Source: Antedon bifida (lineage: Eukaryota > Echinodermata > Crinoidea > Comatulida > Antedonidae). From it: DNA of 64,000 bases. The stretch lies in NCBI GenBank assembly GCA_963402885.1, contig OY727102.1, positions 16,368,001 through 16,432,000 of the forward strand, in the 5' to 3' direction. Shown here one piece after another: positions 1-11,130 of this stretch. The first letter of the stretch is position 1. Every line of letters begins with the position of its first letter. Both the position numbers and the translations under genes were made by a program. Under the pieces are notes generated by a model. It was not told the origin of the DNA, did no database searches, and saw only the letters and a list, made by a program, of their open reading frames with translations.

Positions 1-814
1 TATACTTTAATTCACTAAAAATTAATAACTCGTTATTAATCGTCCAAATATAGTCTGTTATTTTCCATGGACTCATTGTTTTACAAGTCAATTCTAGATC
101 TCCGGATTTAAAAGCCGTTGCATTAGAGAATATATGAACGTCCGGGGGAACTCTTAACTGTATCTGGCATGACTGATTCTCATCGGCAGCTGGACCTTCT
201 GCCTTGCACATAAACACTGCATATTCGTCATCGATAGTCAGTACACGTGTTAGCCCTTCAAAGTATGATAATGTTTCAGTATTTAAAAAATCGTTATTTT
301 CCATTAACTTGATTCCATTTCTATACCATTGTAAATCTGGTTTTGGATCCCCTCCTTTTGCACTACATCTTAGATGTGCTGTTTTCTCGGTGTTTATTGA
401 CGTCATGTCTGAATCACACTGAGGATACATTGAGTCTAACCTCATTCCCCCATTAATTATTAAAGTGGCTTCTGGTGAAGATAAACCAAATTGACAAGTA
501 TACACACTTTCATCCTCAAATGTAGTATTCAGTATTGTCAATGTACTGGTTGTTCTGCTGTTGCTGATCTTTACTTCATATCCTGATGTTACAAACAGAT
601 CTTCCATGGCTATTATATTACTACCACCCTTAAACCATTTCCACATGGATGTAGAACTTAGTGTATCAATATTGCACTCAAATACAGCATTTTCACCAAC
701 AAATACTTCAAGATGCAATGGTTGTATAGTGGTAACAGCTTCAGACAGTAACCAGTAGTTACACACAACAGGAAATATAAACCAAACAAATACCTTACGG
801 CTGGTGAGCATCAT
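1..814 (-). CDS. Three-Ig-domain receptor, 3' part cut by window edge
   Basis: The minus-strand frame is open from the ATG at 814 to the window edge. It encodes a hydrophobic signal peptide beginning MMLTSRKVF, then Ig domain 1 (VGENAVFEC to YTCQFG), domain 2 (LRCSAKGGDPKP, WYRNG, FMCKAEG, QSCQIQL) and the start of domain 3 (LTCKTMSPWKITDYIW). The membrane helix and tail would lie left of the window. It is most similar to the genes at 2689-3987 and 6350-7714, which share the SEAVTTIQPL-type mature N terminus. The start is the first of two adjacent Met codons, as in those relatives. I infer a type I surface receptor; the ligand is unknown. Confidence 0.85.
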   Translation of the reverse strand, partial: MMLTSRKVFVWFIFPVVCNYWLLSEAVTTIQPLHLEVFVGENAVFECNIDTLSSTSMWKWFKGGSNIIAMEDLFVTSGYEVKISNSRTTSTLTILNTTFEDESVYTCQFGLSSPEATLIINGGMRLDSMYPQCDSDMTSINTEKTAHLRCSAKGGDPKPDLQWYRNGIKLMENNDFLNTETLSYFEGLTRVLTIDDEYAVFMCKAEGPAADENQSCQIQLRVPPDVHIFSNATAFKSGDLELTCKTMSPWKITDYIWTINNELLIFSELKY

Positions 815-2688
815 GGCATCCTAGTACAGTATAATCATATCATAATTCCAGTACACATCCAATAATAAACATAAATCTATAAAATGTTTTTTTTTTTCAA
901 TATTTGAGTTGTTTCCTTCCAAAATATCATGCAATCAGTACGCCACAATGATCTACGTCTGTCTGTGTGTAGTACTTGAATAGCATTCTGTAGTACACTC
1001 GCTCCGCACTAAAATGTTTACTTTTTATTTCACACCGTTAAATCGTTATGCATCGGTGGTGTTTACATTTTTATTCAAATGCATGCAATTCTTTTGCCCT
1101 TTGTGTTTATTTTATTTTGTTCTAATGGCGTTTATTTATTTCCTGTATTCAACTTGTTTAACGATAATATGAATCTACTAGCTAGAGACACTTTCATGAA
1201 ACATGAAAAGAAAATTGGATCTTTTATGATGACCAAAGATTTATCGACTATAAAATCATTGTAAAACGGACACTGCAACAGAATGCTATTTTCTCATAAT
1301 TAATCATTTAGTCATCATATGTACAATTAATTTATAATGAATATACATTATATGTCGTATCTATGAATCTGAAACTAAACAAAAAATTATACTAGGCCTA
1401 TAGAAATTTATATTTTTAAAAGTCTTATGATTTAGATTTCAAATATTTTTTCAGTGTAAATGCAGGGTTTGTATCAATTAGTTGACACATGATCAAAACA
1501 TCAACGACATTTTGAGTTTTGAAACTATAAAATATCTTTACTTTTGTGCATACATTTCACATATCAACAAGTTGTGAATTATTAATGAATGAAATATGGG
1601 CGTATCAATTGAATCAATCTCTTTTGCACGTGCATGCAGAGTAAACATTTCTTTGTATCAAACCAATGGTAAAAATACGAAATGATATGGTAAATACCAT
1701 CTTGACAGTTTCGTATTAAGACCAACTCAGAAAGCATCGTACGACGAAATGTCGGTGCTGTATTAGTTGAATTGAGATGTTGTTTTAAAAAAGCGTCGGA
1801 CGTAGTTTTTTGGTTGTCGGGAGAACATTAAACATGTTTATATTCTCCCGACAAGAAGATTCTTCTATAAAATAAGCTTTTCGTATGAGATTACAAACCA
1901 GACGAACATTTAAAATCAATCTACAATAACCTTAAAAGCATGCTGTCATACATTATTTATGATATATTTACATAAAATACCAATGCAAAATATACAAATC
2001 ATATATAGCTTTTAATATGGATATTTTGAATCCATTATAAGATATAACATTGTTAAATTTTGAGAAAATGACAATGAAGTACTATTACTATCACTGAAAG
2101 GATTTAAGTGAAAATTATTGTACATGAAATAAATTTCAAGCATATATTTTCTGTATAATCAACAGCAATATATAATATTATATAAATATAAGTTTATGTA
2201 AATTTTAAACTGTTACATAATGTAATGCATTTAGATATGCAGACAACCTTAAGTAGACAAGCATCCATGAATTGAATGCCTACTATATTATCCAGACAAT
2301 ATAAAACATTACACATTCAAACACTTTATATACATACATAATACTTTCAGAATGCATCACACGTCAACTTATCTATAATAATATGCATAATATGATAATG
2401 TCATAACAATATTTTTTTTCATTCAAAAGTACAAAGACTATCGGCTTAAATCGTCATCACACGGCGATCGTGATTTAGTGGTCTCTTTCTAATTTTGTGT
2501 TCTGTTTGTTAATTTCAATGTTGTAGATTTGTTTATTATTTGTATTAGGTCTGAATATATTGTTCTTCAACATTATTTACATGCCATTTGTCCACTGATT
2601 ATCTTTATTGGTTTTGCGAATAGATTATCACAATGTGTTCCAATGATGTAACCCTTTATTAATCGATGGAATTACTTGCATACTTAAT
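815..2688. other. Intergenic, duplicated upstream region of receptor 1
   Basis: No credible gene is visible. Segments at about 947-1260 and 1650-1930 match 4918-5180 and 5672-5945 upstream of the next receptor, so receptor and upstream DNA were duplicated together. The small plus-strand frames here show no recognisable domain. Confidence 0.6.
1814..1854. repeat. Perfect 12-bp inverted repeat (hairpin), copy 1
   Basis: TTGTCGGGAGAA at 1814-1825 is followed after 17 bases by its exact reverse complement at 1843-1854. The same structure is at 5807-5846 in the duplicated upstream region of the next receptor. Function is unknown: it could be a structured RNA or regulatory palindrome, or the remnant of a foldback element. 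Confidence 0.55.
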
Positions 2689-3987
2689 TCAATTTGCAAC
2701 TTCATCATAACTATTCTCTCCATCATCTTCATCAAAACTATGATTACTGCAAAAGCTTCCAATACTGGCAACTGACTCCACATTTTCGTAAGTTTCAGAA
2801 TCCAGTACATCTTCGTATAACCTAGATTCATCACAATTAATATTGGGAATAGGTGGCAAAACAAGATCAGGCTTATTTTGATCATACACGGTATAAATAT
2901 TTGCCTTTCCATCGTTCGGATGAGGTAAATTTTGACCTGTTAGAGACGTCTTCCAACGTCTTAAGCATACTAATAGGACAATAATAGCAATAAAGAGTAC
3001 TCCTCCGACTATTAAAACAGCAATTAAAGGAAAATCTGACTCACTACTATCAGTTGTTAGTGAAATTGTGACCGAATCGTTACCTGTTAGACCAGATGCT
3101 GTCTTGGCTTCACATTTTACTTCTGCATCAGCGTCACTCGATTGTAAATTATTAATGACCAATGTTGTTGTGTTATCTCTTAGACTAAAGCTGTAGTCTG
3201 ACGTATTCAAAGCCCTTTTGTTTATTGTCCAAACGTAAGAAATTATCTTCCATGGACTCATTGTTGTACAATTAAATTTCAGAGAATCTCCAGCGGTAAA
3301 CAATGATGTTGCATAAGTTAGGTTGACGTATGGAGAAACTCTTAACTGTGCTTGGCATGACTGACTTCCTTTAACTGCCAATCCTTCGGCTTTACACACA
3401 AACACTGCTTCCTCATCATCGGTAGTCAATATATGTGTCAACACGTCGTAGTATGAGGAGTTACCTTCAAAAAAATCAATCTGTTCTCTTAGTTTGACTC
3501 CATTTTTGTACCATTGTAATTCTGGTCTTGGTTTGCCTCCATTTGCATTACATAATACCGAAAAATTGTGATCACTGTTCACTGACGTTATATTAGTTTC
3601 ACACTGTGGAAACATATTGTCCAATCTGCCGATAACCGTTAGGCTGGCGTGTAACGACGAAGAACCACGATGGCAATGGTACTGCGTTTGATTATCCGCA
3701 ATAGTAGTATTATATTTTGTTAACTTACTGGTTGTTCCACTGAATGTAATATCGTATTCATCTGAGACATATACATTTTCCTTCGCTATTAATTTATTAA
3801 GATTTTTAAACCATTGCCATATAGCTGTATCCACCTGATCAGTAATACACTCAAATACAGCATTTTGGCCAGAAAATATTTTAAGATTCAATGGCTGGAT
3901 AGTGGTAACCGCTTCAGATATTAAACAATTGTAAACCACCAAATACCAAACAGATATAAACTTAACAACCTGGCCCGTGAACATCAT
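2689..3987 (-). CDS. Three-Ig-domain transmembrane receptor with YxxV tail
   Basis: A single exon of about 432 codons. The start MMFTGQ is chosen to match the two neighbouring relatives; an in-frame Met at 4008 would add seven residues. Order: signal peptide, Ig1 (NAVFEC, WQWF, YHCHRG), Ig2 (LCNANGGKPRP, FVCKAEG, with an extra Cys pair PQCET/SQSC), Ig3 (FNCTTMSPWKIISYVW, KCEAKT), membrane helix (FPLIAVLIVGGVLFIAIIVL), basic stop-transfer RRWK, and an acidic cytoplasmic tail. The tail has YTVY, YEDV, YENV and YDEV. YEDV and YENV are five residues apart, shorter than a classic ITAM, and YEN also fits a GRB2-type SH2 site. Role inferred: signalling surface receptor, probably immune. Confidence 0.85.
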   Translation of the reverse strand: MMFTGQVVKFISVWYLVVYNCLISEAVTTIQPLNLKIFSGQNAVFECITDQVDTAIWQWFKNLNKLIAKENVYVSDEYDITFSGTTSKLTKYNTTIADNQTQYHCHRGSSSLHASLTVIGRLDNMFPQCETNITSVNSDHNFSVLCNANGGKPRPELQWYKNGVKLREQIDFFEGNSSYYDVLTHILTTDDEEAVFVCKAEGLAVKGSQSCQAQLRVSPYVNLTYATSLFTAGDSLKFNCTTMSPWKIISYVWTINKRALNTSDYSFSLRDNTTTLVINNLQSSDADAEVKCEAKTASGLTGNDSVTISLTTDSSESDFPLIAVLIVGGVLFIAIIVLLVCLRRWKTSLTGQNLPHPNDGKANIYTVYDQNKPDLVLPPIPNINCDESRLYEDVLDSETYENVESVASIGSFCSNHSFDEDDGENSYDEVAN

Positions 3988-4036
3988 GATGTCTGCATGA
4001 CCATACAAATTACATGCATAAATAATAAAGCGTCGG

Positions 4037-4045
4037 TATTATATA
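4037..4045 (-). promoter_or_regulatory. Candidate TATA box for receptor 2
   Basis: TATATAATA reads on the minus strand about 50 bp upstream of the preferred start at 3987. It lies so close that the alternative Met at 4008 would fall almost at the predicted transcription start, which also favours 3987. Confidence 0.35.
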
Positions 4046-4047
4046 CC

Positions 4048-6349
4048 CAATCCTACAGTATACATCAATCAATCAATATATTATAAGTTCCAGAAAATTG
4101 TAATGGAATTATGTAAATTGCATTGTTAATCGGTATGTGTATATCCTCGATATGAAAATCGATGATAGTCATCATAATAACAATACCAAAATAACAAAAG
4201 TGGAAAAGGAAATATTCATGCATAAACTAAAACATGAATGAATAAGATCAATTTATACGTTAAGTTAAACAGAATTTAGGCCTACTGTCTAATTTAGTTT
4301 TTATTTACTTTTGTTCATTGGTAGACAATTAAGACAATAATAATAATACACTTATAAAATGTCAAACTCAAATTTTTTAAATAAACAAAGGCCTTACTTT
4401 ATTCCATATTTATATCATTTCATAAGTTTGGTCAATTTTACGAAACAAAACATTAAGATTTAAGGAAACATTTAGTTTTATTACATTTCTAATTATAGAC
4501 TTTAATATATTATTCACAAAACACGTGCATGATAAGGATTGGTATAGTTTTATTGAGAAAGTTTGGAAGAAGATAAGTAAACTTGTCGAATTTTATCGCC
4601 GAACTATATTAAGGTTTTTTTTTATTGTTAGTGTTTTGTTTCAGAATCTATTTAGTATGCATTATATTAAACCTTCCACCACATTGTTTAGATACCTTTC
4701 AAACGTACACGCACCATCTTTTTAATATGATGCAAGATCATACATAAAGAAACAGACTACTAAATATAAATTAGTGGTTACAATGTAGACAAAATGCAAA
4801 TTTAATGCATAGTGATCCAGACATATAACAATTAACATGTTCAGCAAAAGGAGTCTAATGTATAACTATAATTCAATAACCTTTATTTAACTCTGTGTAT
4901 ATTGAGTGAGTTGTTGGATGATCTACGTCTGTCTTTGTGTACTGTAGTACTTGAATAGCATTCTGTAGTACACTTGCTCCACACACAAATCGGTGGTACT
5001 TAAATTTTTATTCCAATACATGCAATTCGTTTGCCCTTTGTGTTTATTTATTTTTCCTTATGGCATTTATTTGTGCAGAACAAGTTCCTGTATTCAACTT
5101 GTTTAACGATAATATGAATCTAGCTAGATACTTTCATGAAACAAGAAAACAAAATTGGATCTTTTATGATGACCAATAATATATATAAAATAATATAATT
5201 GTAAAACGTACACTGTTTAATATATTGTGACATGCAACATATTAGAAAATACGATAGCTGCAGGATGCTATTTCCTCATAATTAATCATTTAGTCATCAT
5301 GTATAGTTAAATTATAATTAATATACATTATGTATCGTATCTATGAATCTAAAAAGTTGTAAAATGCACTTTTTTTTCATGAATATGCACTGAGAGTTGA
5401 AAACAAACATGGCTACATTGTTGTTATTAAACTATCGAATGTTTGAAAAAGTCTAAGGATTTAGATTTCATGATACAGGGTTTGAATCAATAGTTGCAGG
5501 CAAGCATAACACACATGATCAAAACATTTTGAGTTTGAAACTTTAACATTTAACTCCTGTGCATAAGTTTCACACATCAAACAAACAAAATGAATACTGA
5601 ATGAAATATGAGGGCGTACCTGAATTTTAATATTACAAACCTACACATAATCTACAATGCAAATGATTGTATACATTTCTTTTTATCAAACCAATGGTAA
5701 AAATATGAAATTTTATGGTGAATACCTTCTTAATAGCATCGTTGGCCTTAAGGCCAAGTCAGACAGCGTCGAACGACGAGGCACGAAGAAATCGCCCGTT
5801 TTTAGGTTGTCGGGAGAACTTCAAACATGTTTTATATTCTCCCGACGAGAAGTTTCTTCTAAAGAAACTGTTCGTGTAAGCATTTGTGATTACAAACCAA
5901 ATGAACATTTACAATTAATCTACTTAATCTACAATAACCTTAAATACATATAATATCAGTGCAAAATATGCATCATATAGCATTTAATATGGATATATTG
6001 ATAAAATGTGTTAAACAAAATCCATTATGAGATATCAAATTGTTAAATGTTGAAAAATGACAATGAAGTACTATAACTATCACTGGAAGGAATCAAAATG
6101 AAAATTATTGTATATAAAATAAATTGTAAGTATATGTTATGGGTTTCTGTATATCAACAACAATACTTTTTTTTTCTTATACTTAAAAAATAGTAAGTAA
6201 ATTCAAACTGTTGCATATTGTAATACATTTAGATTTGCAGACTTATTTTTAATACAAAGCAACTACTTTGAAACTGTGTACATTAACGAAGCAATGGTTA
6301 AAAACATGCACGAATCGGATGCAACATATCCAGATTATATAGAAAATGT
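4048..6349. other. Intergenic, duplicated upstream region of receptor 2
   Basis: Parts at 4918-5180 and 5672-5945 are paralogous to 947-1260 and 1650-1930. A plus-strand frame of 98 codons at 5657-5953 crosses the duplicated hairpin. It is not conserved as a frame in the first copy, so I do not call it a gene. Confidence 0.55.
5807..5846. repeat. Inverted repeat (hairpin), copy 2
   Basis: TTGTCGGGAGAA pairs with TTCTCCCGAC over 10 bp, the outer two pairs having drifted relative to the copy at 1814-1854. The loop also has small differences. Confidence 0.5.
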
Positions 6350-7714
6350 TCAAGTTAATGATTCGTATGGTGATTCATTCACCTTTGTTTGGTTTAGTTC
6401 GGTGTATATTGAGGAAGTTGTTGGAACTAACCCTGAATACACCATTTCACCAGAAATTGTCTGATCAGATGAAGTAGTTAACCCTGGATACACTATTTCA
6501 CCAGAAATTGCCCGATCAGATGACGTAGTTAACCCTGAATACACTATTTCACCTAAAATCTGATCAGATGACGTAGTTGTTTTTGGGCAGGATGTGACTA
6601 TACTTTGTTTCTGATTACATTTATCATTAATGATACAAACACATTTATATGATTTAAACAATTTTCTGAATTTAACCAAACTACCAATCAATAATCCAAC
6701 AAAAAACATACCAATTGAAAGACACAAAATTAGGATTACATAATTGTGATCATTAGAGGTTTTATCTTCATACTTTAGCTCAATAGTATCGCTACCAACC
6801 AATCCAGAAGACGTCGTTACGTCACAACGAATTACGATATTATAATGATGATTGAGATCAAATATTGCAATGTTTCTCCCATCGTTATTTATGGAATACA
6901 TTAATTTACTCGAAATTAATAACTCATTATCAATTTTCCAAATATAGTCTGTTATTTTCCATGGACTTACTGTTATACAAGTCAAAAACAGAGATCCTCC
7001 AGAGGTAAAAGTTGTTCTGTTAGAGATTATATGAACGTCTGGGGAAACTCTTAACTGTACCTGGCATGACTGTTTCTCATCTGCAGCTTGTCCTTCTGCT
7101 TTACACATAAAAACAGCATCTTCGTCATCGATAGTCAGTACACGTGTTAACTCGTCAAAGTATGAAGACATACCATCGAAGAGATCTACCTGTTCTGTTA
7201 GCTTGATTCCGTTTCTGTACCATTGTAATTCAGGTCTTGGTTTGCCTCCTTCTGCAAAACATGTTATTTGGACTTTATTTTCTGTGTTTAGTAACGAGGT
7301 GTCCGATTCACACTGCGGATACAGTGAGTTTAATTTCACTCCCTCCAAAACTGTTAGAGTGGCTTGTGGCGATGATGAGCTAAGTTGACAATGATATATA
7401 CTTTCATCCTCAATGGTACAATTAAGTATTGTCAATACGCTAGTAGTTCTATTTTTGCTGATCATTACTTCATATCCATTGCCTACAAACACATCTTCCT
7501 TGGCTATTAAATCAGTAGCACCTTTAAGCCAAATCCATTTGGATATAGAACTTAGTGTATCAGTATTGCACTCAAATACAGCATTTTCTCCAGCAAATAC
7601 ATCTAGATTCAACGGTTGTATTGTTACAGCTTCAGGAATTAAACAGTAATTGAACAGAACATAAAATATGTTACAAATAAAAATAAACATGCAACGTCCA
7701 GTGAACATCATCAT
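6350..7714 (-). CDS. Three-Ig-domain receptor with repeated ITIM-like motifs
   Basis: A single exon of about 454 codons from the MMMFTGR start. A Met at 7738 would add eight residues. Ig1 has NAVFEC and YHCQLS. Ig2 has ITCFAEGGKPRP, FMCKAEG and the extra Cys pair. Ig3 has LTCITVSPWKITDYIW. A membrane helix of about 23 residues (VILILCLSIGMFFVGLLIG) follows. The tail carries IVYSGL, IVYPGL and MVYSGL at an exact 17-residue period, then SIYTEL and YESL. IVYxGL and SIYTEL fit the ITIM pattern [ILVS]xYxxL. The last repeat plus SIYTEL is E-x-x-YxxL-x7-YxxL, which also fits ITAM. The tail could therefore recruit either SH2 phosphatases or tandem-SH2 kinases. Signal direction cannot be told from sequence. 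Confidence 0.87.
   Translation of the reverse strand: MMMFTGRCMFIFICNIFYVLFNYCLIPEAVTIQPLNLDVFAGENAVFECNTDTLSSISKWIWLKGATDLIAKEDVFVGNGYEVMISKNRTTSVLTILNCTIEDESIYHCQLSSSSPQATLTVLEGVKLNSLYPQCESDTSLLNTENKVQITCFAEGGKPRPELQWYRNGIKLTEQVDLFDGMSSYFDELTRVLTIDDEDAVFMCKAEGQAADEKQSCQVQLRVSPDVHIISNRTTFTSGGSLFLTCITVSPWKITDYIWKIDNELLISSKLMYSINNDGRNIAIFDLNHHYNIVIRCDVTTSSGLVGSDTIELKYEDKTSNDHNYVILILCLSIGMFFVGLLIGSLVKFRKLFKSYKCVCIINDKCNQKQSIVTSCPKTTTSSDQILGEIVYSGLTTSSDRAISGEIVYPGLTTSSDQTISGEMVYSGLVPTTSSIYTELNQTKVNESPYESLT
6429..6575 (-). repeat. 51-bp tandem repeats encoding ITIM-like motifs
   Basis: Nearly three units of 51 bp, each encoding GE(I/M)VY(S/P)GL plus a Thr/Ser-rich spacer. The third unit is shorter by two codons. 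This is recent in-frame expansion of a phosphotyrosine motif. Confidence 0.75.
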
Positions 7715-7738
7715 ATGATACAGTAAAGTATAAAGCAT

Positions 7739-8377
7739 GTAATATGTTGTTTATTGAGCAACAGATTTTCTACTCTAAACGTAATACCCGTTTTACTTCC
7801 AATTTATAAATATAGATTGTCTTGTGACATATTACGCTATCAAAGTATGCTTTCCTATTCTGTGAATAGCTTCCGAAAGCAGTTGTTTAATTGTTAGGAA
7901 AAATAGACATTGTTTTCTTGGTATCTCAACAATTTCCGTACATATCTCTAAAAATGCTCAAGCATGATAGCAAGAGGTACAATATATCGCAATATACTAC
8001 TTCTATCTTTCATGTGTGCGGTACTTACAGTTAGTGAATAGTGCTTAAACATTCTAAAGAGGATTGTTATAATATTTTTAGAATCATGCATTTTCTTAAT
8101 TAATGATTTACTCAGTAGTTCAGTATAATTGAACATTACAAATTTCAACAATTATATTGAAACATTATCGTTTGTAGTGTAAATCGTCTTCCCAATATCA
8201 CTCGTGTCAAATAATATAGATTCTAGAGATATAGAATGTTATACTATTTATAGCACAATGACCTAAACCGTTCATCTCTGATCTTCATGATCAACGATAA
8301 TTGGGCGTTTGTATCATCAAACATCTGTATCATCAATGTCTAGGCATTAATTGAATACATAATGTTAGAGATATCAT
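7739..8377. other. Intergenic, upstream of receptor 3
   Basis: AT-rich. A TATA-like TATTTATAAA reads on the minus strand at about 7804-7813, some 95 bp before the receptor 3 start. The minus frame at 7948-8151 has no recognisable features. Nothing else is evident. Confidence 0.4.
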
Positions 8378-10270
8378 TCACATTCTGGAGAAAAGAAACA
8401 TTGCATCATGTGCATTTAAGCCTTTATCAGAACCTGTATACATTCCTGAATTATTTCCTAAGGAATTACTGTTAAGCTGGGCGTACAACTTATCAATTGA
8501 TCCCAACCGGTTTTTAAACGAGTAATTTTTATTTACTTTTGAAATATCTTCAAGAGATTGATGTATTGATTTGGGACGTATAGTAGGCGTTGCATAGATA
8601 GTTTTATAACCATGTGTTCTATGTAAGTGTGGTTCATCATGTCGTTTAGTTTCTTTATTTGGTTTTGCATAAAGATATCTAAAATCGGCCAGTGTCCCAG
8701 ACGATCGTGAACGCCGGTGTTGTGTCATATTCAGTGGTTTTGCATATATAGTTCTAGAATCGACTAACTTACTAACTGACGGTGTTCCGTGGGTTTCTTT
8801 TATTGGTTTTTTATTTAAATCAACGAAATAAGTTCTTCTGTGTGGTTTGTGAGGTCGGGCTAACATCGATACATACGTATCGTGAGAGCCAAGAACATCG
8901 TCACTTCCTCTAACGGTTTGCTTGTTACAAACATGTTCGCGTTCCTGTGAATCCAAATCTTGTAAATTACTAATACTTCCATAAGTGTCGAAAGAGTCCG
9001 CATTTGTATCGAATGAAACACTTTCTTGTTCATCATTATTGCTTCTAATAGGGAAACTATTTGACTCTTCTGATTGTGAGTTTCTATCGTTATGTATAGA
9101 GTTGCTGCTTGTTTTGGACGGTGATGATACATCATTTATAACAGTAGGTTTATCCCTTGTAGATGCATTACAATTACTAACTAAAGATTTAATTGGATTT
9201 CTCTTTATTATAATCAATATGATAATACATGCCCATAACAGAGTTACTATTCCTGCAACCGCTTTTAAAACAATTTTGCGACTTTTATGAGCAAGTGAAA
9301 TTTGCAAACAATCGCTAGCATTTAACCCAGAGGTCGTTATCGCAATGCATTCAATCTTTTTTCTATCATCTTCTTCTTCTAACTTCAATTTTATTAACAT
9401 AGTATTATTAATATCATGTCTAAATTCTGGATTCGACAACTGCACCACCTGATTATCAAACATCCACATGTAGCTTGTGACGGTCCACGGACTCATTGCC
9501 ATACATGTGAACCCCATTGAGTCACCAACAGTGAGGGATGTTTCAGTTGCAATAATGTTGACCGTCGGAAGAGTTTCTAAATAAATGGAACAACTATGGT
9601 TATTATCTGCTGCTACGCCTTCTGCTCTACATGTGAACACTGCCCATTCGTCATCAGGTGTCAATAAATATTCAATAGTATTCGTGTAAGTCCCATTGGA
9701 AAAAAGAAAGTTATCAAATTCTTTTAATTTGTCACCGTTTCTGTACCATTTTAATGTTGGTGTGGGATCGCCGCCATTTGCAGTGCAATTCATCTTTACT
9801 ATGTTCTTTGTGTTGACTTCTGAGAAATCTGCTTGACACTCTGGATACTTTGAGTCCAATCGTTTCCCAATGGTCACTGAAATGTTAGCAATTGCTGAAA
9901 AAGTTCCATAAGAACAGATGTATTTAGCCTGATCAGCAACTGTAACATTCATTATCGTCAGTCTACTGGAACTACTTTTCCTTTGCTCATAAACTTCAAA
10001 GTTAAACCTACTTTGTTTAATAACATTCGAACGTCCGTTCCATATTAAGTTCGCGTTGAGATTGTTTTCGGTCACGCGATACCATTTCCAAAAATACTGT
10101 TTCTCGTCGTGATGATTATTGCATTCAACTATCGCATTTTCTCCGACAAAAACATATTGTTCTGCTGGATGTATTATAATTTTACTGAATCCTAGAGAAA
10201 AGCAACAGGATTGTATGAGAATACAAAGCAACAAGTATCTAATTTTCCCACACCAGCAATAACTTTCCAT
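8378..10270 (-). CDS. Three-Ig-domain receptor with long YAxP-type tail
   Basis: A single exon. Starting at MESYCWCGK gives about 630 residues with a good signal peptide; the frame extends to a Met at 10378, but that leader is less signal-like. Ig1 runs from NAIVECN to YICSYG. Ig2 has MNCTANGGDPTP, FTCRAEG and an extra Cys pair (PECQAD/NHSC). Ig3 has FTCMAMSPWTVTSYMW. Then comes a membrane helix (VLKAVAGIVTLLWACIIILI) and a tail of about 250 residues, the longest in the array. The tail contains IYAKP, LYAKP, IYATP and LYAQL plus YGSI and YVSM, with Ser/Asn-rich linkers. YxxP is the known CRK/CRKL SH2-binding pattern, so an adaptor-scaffold role is plausible. It is the most diverged YAxP-class member here, and its repeats are no longer recognisable as DNA repeats. 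Confidence 0.85.
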   Translation of the reverse strand: MESYCWCGKIRYLLLCILIQSCCFSLGFSKIIIHPAEQYVFVGENAIVECNNHHDEKQYFWKWYRVTENNLNANLIWNGRSNVIKQSRFNFEVYEQRKSSSSRLTIMNVTVADQAKYICSYGTFSAIANISVTIGKRLDSKYPECQADFSEVNTKNIVKMNCTANGGDPTPTLKWYRNGDKLKEFDNFLFSNGTYTNTIEYLLTPDDEWAVFTCRAEGVAADNNHSCSIYLETLPTVNIIATETSLTVGDSMGFTCMAMSPWTVTSYMWMFDNQVVQLSNPEFRHDINNTMLIKLKLEEEDDRKKIECIAITTSGLNASDCLQISLAHKSRKIVLKAVAGIVTLLWACIIILIIIKRNPIKSLVSNCNASTRDKPTVINDVSSPSKTSSNSIHNDRNSQSEESNSFPIRSNNDEQESVSFDTNADSFDTYGSISNLQDLDSQEREHVCNKQTVRGSDDVLGSHDTYVSMLARPHKPHRRTYFVDLNKKPIKETHGTPSVSKLVDSRTIYAKPLNMTQHRRSRSSGTLADFRYLYAKPNKETKRHDEPHLHRTHGYKTIYATPTIRPKSIHQSLEDISKVNKNYSFKNRLGSIDKLYAQLNSNSLGNNSGMYTGSDKGLNAHDAMFLFSRM

Positions 10271-11130
10271 TTTCGTGGTACACGATAAAGAGTGTAGTAC
10301 GGTAGGAGCAAGTCGTAACAAGCTACAAGAATATTCCTCTAGCCGCAGTTTTCTTAGTAGTAAAATTATTTGTAACATTTTCCCACATTTTATTTATCAA
10401 GTGTTATTTATTGTGATTATACTGTATCCGTTTTGCTTGTAGAAACATCTAAACGTGCATTTTTCTAATTTGTGTAGCTTCCTTGTCTTACCGGTAATTA
10501 GTCACTTAGGTTTAAAGTACAGACGATTTTTAAAGGTCAATTTCCGAGTATTGTTAACCAATAAAAATCAACACAAATAATATTATCAACAGCATACTGT
10601 ATATCTTAATGTCGAGCAAATTCGATTCTTGATTGGGCCAACATTTTCATTATTTGATGTTCTCGTTTATATTATTCAACAACACAACGTTAAAAATTAA
10701 ATGTTGCGATTAAATTATTTTTCAGATTCTCGTGATGTATTTTTTCGAAGAAAAAAAATAACAAAAAGTAACAAAAAACAACACATAAAACAGTAAGTAA
10801 AGTAAATATTATAAGGATTTATTAACCTGACACCGTTTGCGTTTACATAATGAAAAGAATAATAGTTCATTTATAAGTCAAAGTGAACCCATGATTATTA
10901 ATAATAATGCTTAAATATATTTGAAATACCTTTTTATAATGTGATCCTGATTAGACACGTGCTCAGCTGAAACGCAGCCCTCACTTTAATTACATTGTTC
11001 GCTATCAAATATCAAAGTAACATTACCGTCGAGAACCTTTATGTAAAATCGGCTATGTTCTTTTCATTTGACCTTTTTTTCGAATAAATTTCTCAAATCA
11101 GATACTTTACTTGTATGATTAACTTTCTTC

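Noticed and set aside
5657-5953. Plus-strand frame of 98 codons across the hairpin
   Set aside because: The paralogous DNA at 1650-1930 does not keep this frame open and no motif is recognisable.
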